8,408 nt of DNA. Origin: Chloroflexota bacterium. GTDB taxonomy: Bacteria > Chloroflexota > Anaerolineae > Ardenticatenales > Ardenticatenaceae. Location: positions 166 to 8,573 of the forward strand of contig DOUV01001080.1 of NCBI GenBank assembly GCA_003520455.1, in the 5' to 3' direction. Positions 6,709-8,408 of this stretch are shown in pieces. A program made the translations under genes and the position numbers. The notes below the pieces were generated by a model, which saw only the letters and a program-made list of their open reading frames with translations, had not been told where the DNA came from and searched no databases. Numbering within the stretch: the first letter of the stretch is position 1; every line of letters starts with the position of its first letter.

Positions 6709-7109
6709 ATGGCGCGAGCCAGAATCAACCCACCTGCCTTTGGAAACGGGCATTGCCAGTACACCGATTCCTCCTTAGTCCAGATGAGCGAGTTCGAGTG
6801 GGAGGCGGCAATGAAGCATTCCGGTGGACCGGCAAGACTACCAGCACCTGCATTGAAGCCAACCAATAACCTTGTTGGCCAATGCGTGGACGGTGGCGGC
6901 GAGAGGAGACAGCCGCTTGCCGCTGGAAGCCGGCCGGATGCGGGCGGGCAGCTGCCAGACCGGCCGAGCCCACTTCCAGTTGCCTTGCGCTCTGGGCCGT
7001 GGGTTTGAACCCGTCGCTGCGTAAGCGACCTCTGGCATTTCGCCAACAAGATCAGCCAATTTCTGTAAAGAGCCAGTGGGCACACCTCGCTGGGTTTGGA
7101 GATGAACGC
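6709..7109 (+). other. 401-base gap with nested inverted repeats, no convincing gene
   Basis: An ATG directly after the HD-GYP stop opens a 99-codon frame (6709-7008), with GGAG 9 bases upstream. Its product is Pro/Arg/Gly-rich with no recognisable domain and ordinary third-position composition, so I do not call it a gene. Nested complementary arms lie at 6923-6929/6973-6979 (CTGGAAG/CTTCCAG) and 6932-6937/6960-6965 (GGCCGG/CCGGCC), with a palindrome GGCAGCTGCC at 6947-6956. A further small hairpin is GTCGCT/AGCGAC (7013-7018/7024-7029). The region is probably the long 5' leader or promoter region of the GGDEF gene. It does not match the GEMM-I motif seen at 125-212. Confidence 0.5.
7098..7101 (+). 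promoter_or_regulatory. Shine-Dalgarno GGAG that supports the start at 7110
   Basis: GGAG lies 8 bases before ATG 7110. A nearer ATG at 7102 is out of frame with the diguanylate cyclase and sits too close to the GGAG to be used efficiently. This supports 7110 as the start. Confidence 0.65.
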
Positions 7110-8408
7110 ATGTCGTACCGCGCCTGGACCTACATCTGGGGCACTCTCGTAGTCGGAGCCACGATTAGCCTTCTGAGTCTCCTTACGCCTCCACCCCCGA
7201 GCCAGTTCGTCGCGTTCGCAACTCTCACTGCACTTGCGATCCCGGCCCAGCTGTTTAAGGCAGAGGCGCCCAACCACCAGTTGTACTATACCACCCTGCT
7301 GTTTTTCTTCGCCGGTGTGCTGTTGCTGGACCCATCCCTCTTTGTGCTTCTGGTGATCATTCCGCACCTGATCGAATGGGTCAAGGAACGTCGCGTCAAC
7401 AGCCCCCATCTGCGTGCCTGGTATCTGCAGCCCTTCAACATCGGTACCTACATTATTGCCGGATTCGTCGCCCGTTGGGTCCACATGATCCTCGACGCTG
7501 GCCCGACCGTGTCCCCCCCCTACTTCGCGGTGTTCGCCGTCACGGCGGCTGCGCTCACCTACGTCATCCTCAACCATTTTGTCGTTGGGTTGGCCATCGT
7601 TCTGGCGCGGGGGGTGTCGTGGCGCGAGTCCCGCATTCTGGAGATCGAGAACCTGCTCCCCGATTTTATCCTGGTATTCCAGGGATATATCGTGGCAGTG
7701 GTCTGGAGCCTGAACCCCTGGCTGATTTTGCCAGCACTCTCACCGTTGGTCCTGATCTCCCGGGCGCTCGCTATTCCCCAACTCAAGCAAGAGGCCCAGA
7801 CCGACGGCAAGACCGGCCTGCTCAACGCCCGCCACTTCGCCACGTTGTTCACGGTCGAAATGGAACGAGCCCGGCGCCTCGATCGCCCGCTGGCGCTCAT
7901 CATGGCTGATCTCGACCTCTTGCGCAACATCAACAACACCTACGGCCACCTGGCCGGCGATACCGTCCTGGCAGGCATCGGCCAGATTATCCACCAGGTC
8001 ATCCGCGAATACGATCTTGCCGGACGGTTCGGGGGTGAAGAGTTCGCGATCGTTCTGCCGGAGACAGGGCTGGTTGAAGCACGGGCGATTGCCGAGCGCC
8101 TGCGCCAGGCAGTGGAAACGGCAGGCTTCGTCGTGTCCACCAGCACCACTCCCATTCACGCGACGATGAGTCTCGGAGTCGCCGACTTTCCCCTGGATGC
8201 GAACATGCCCACCGATTTGATCCATGAAGCCGACATTGCTGTGTATCAGGCCAAGCTCAGAGGCCGCAACTGCGTGGTGTGCGCCTCTGAGGTTCCCCAA
8301 TCTTTTAAGTTGGAGAACTATCTGGGAGAAGACCGTCTGGCCGCGCTTTACGATACTGTTGGAGTCACCTGCAAGCCAGCGCTTGCGACGGAGGCTGCGC
8401 CGCCGAGC
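7110..8408 (+). CDS. Membrane GGDEF diguanylate cyclase, 3' end cut by the window
   Basis: The frame stays open for 433 codons up to the last base, so the C-terminus is missing. GGDEF proteins join two GTP into c-di-GMP as dimers. Residues about 5-222 contain seven or eight hydrophobic segments forming a membrane input domain. The GGDEF domain (about 228-395) starts DGKTGLLNARHF and has the metal/substrate region ADLDLLRNINNTYGH (Asp267). The active-site motif is RFGGEEF (GGEEF at 308-312), and the product-inhibition site RxxD (Arg299 to Asp302) sits the usual five residues before it. It should therefore be active and feedback-inhibited. MSLGVADF and ADIAVYQAKLRGRN close the domain as usual. 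At least 35 extra residues follow (EVPQSFKLENYLGEDRL onward); their role is unknown. The membrane part resembles that of the upstream HD-GYP protein, including a shared FN-G-Y--A-F-A stretch. Confidence 0.93.
   Translation, partial: MSYRAWTYIWGTLVVGATISLLSLLTPPPPSQFVAFATLTALAIPAQLFKAEAPNHQLYYTTLLFFFAGVLLLDPSLFVLLVIIPHLIEWVKERRVNSPHLRAWYLQPFNIGTYIIAGFVARWVHMILDAGPTVSPPYFAVFAVTAAALTYVILNHFVVGLAIVLARGVSWRESRILEIENLLPDFILVFQGYIVAVVWSLNPWLILPALSPLVLISRALAIPQLKQEAQTDGKTGLLNARHFATLFTVEMERARRLDRPLALIMADLDLLRNINNTYGHLAGDTVLAGIGQIIHQVIREYDLAGRFGGEEFAIVLPETGLVEARAIAERLRQAVETAGFVVSTSTTPIHATMSLGVADFPLDANMPTDLIHEADIAVYQAKLRGRNCVVCASEVPQSFKLENYLGEDRLAALYDTVGVTCKPALATEAAPPS

Noticed and set aside
6709..7008. 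99-codon frame directly after the HD-GYP stop, possibly translationally coupled
   Set aside because: The start follows the stop immediately and GGAG is 9 bases upstream, but the product is low-complexity Pro/Arg/Gly-rich, has no recognisable domain, and overlaps the nested inverted repeats.
6990..7030. tRNA-like T-arm (GGGTTTGAACCC at 7001-7012)
   Set aside because: The flanking bases do not form a five-pair T stem, and no anticodon arm, D arm or acceptor stem can be built around it.
6375..7577. Reverse-strand 400-codon open frame across the HD-GYP end, the gap and the GGDEF start
   Set aside because: It overlaps two well-supported genes on the other strand, and its product has no domain-like pattern.

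Overview
The window is GC-rich and reads as bacterial chromosome. The best taxonomic guess is a Chloroflexota (Chloroflexi) genome. The hints are secreted subtilases ending in tandem VSWGS-type tryptophan repeats, GTG start use, and multi-membrane-segment c-di-GMP enzymes. This is inference from protein style only, since no rRNA or marker gene is present. All four genes are on the + strand. I see no mobile element, tRNA, rRNA or CRISPR array.

Layout: (1) 1-369 is a non-coding leader. It holds a clear cyclic-di-GMP-I (GEMM-I) riboswitch aptamer (about 125-212), whose 3' strand is also the 5' arm of a strong intrinsic terminator (198-250). (2) 370-1896 encodes a secreted S8 subtilase of 508 aa with a five-unit VSWGS C-terminal repeat. 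(3) 1985-5026 encodes a second secreted S8 subtilase of 1013 aa. It is paralogous to the first, but about 400 residues of PQQ-like beta-propeller are inserted between its prodomain and its protease domain. (4) 5027-5214 is an intergenic stretch with two strong inverted repeats. (5) 5215-6708 encodes a membrane HD-GYP c-di-GMP phosphodiesterase with all signature residues. (6) 6709-7109 is a 401-base gap with nested inverted repeats and no convincing gene. (7) 7110 to the window edge encodes a membrane GGDEF diguanylate cyclase with an intact GGEEF active site and an RxxD inhibitory site, cut by the window end.

The genes fit one cyclic-di-GMP circuit. The GGDEF protein would make the messenger and the HD-GYP protein would degrade it. 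The riboswitch would read it, and the output would be one or two exported serine proteases. The layout of the overlapping hairpins predicts that ligand binding blocks the terminator, giving an ON switch. The two turnover enzymes share a recognisably homologous multi-helix membrane input domain, so they may sense the same or related signals with opposite outputs. The most unusual items are the riboswitch-to-subtilase wiring, the propeller-inserted subtilase, and the shared membrane domain. The wiring is inferred from motifs and proximity.
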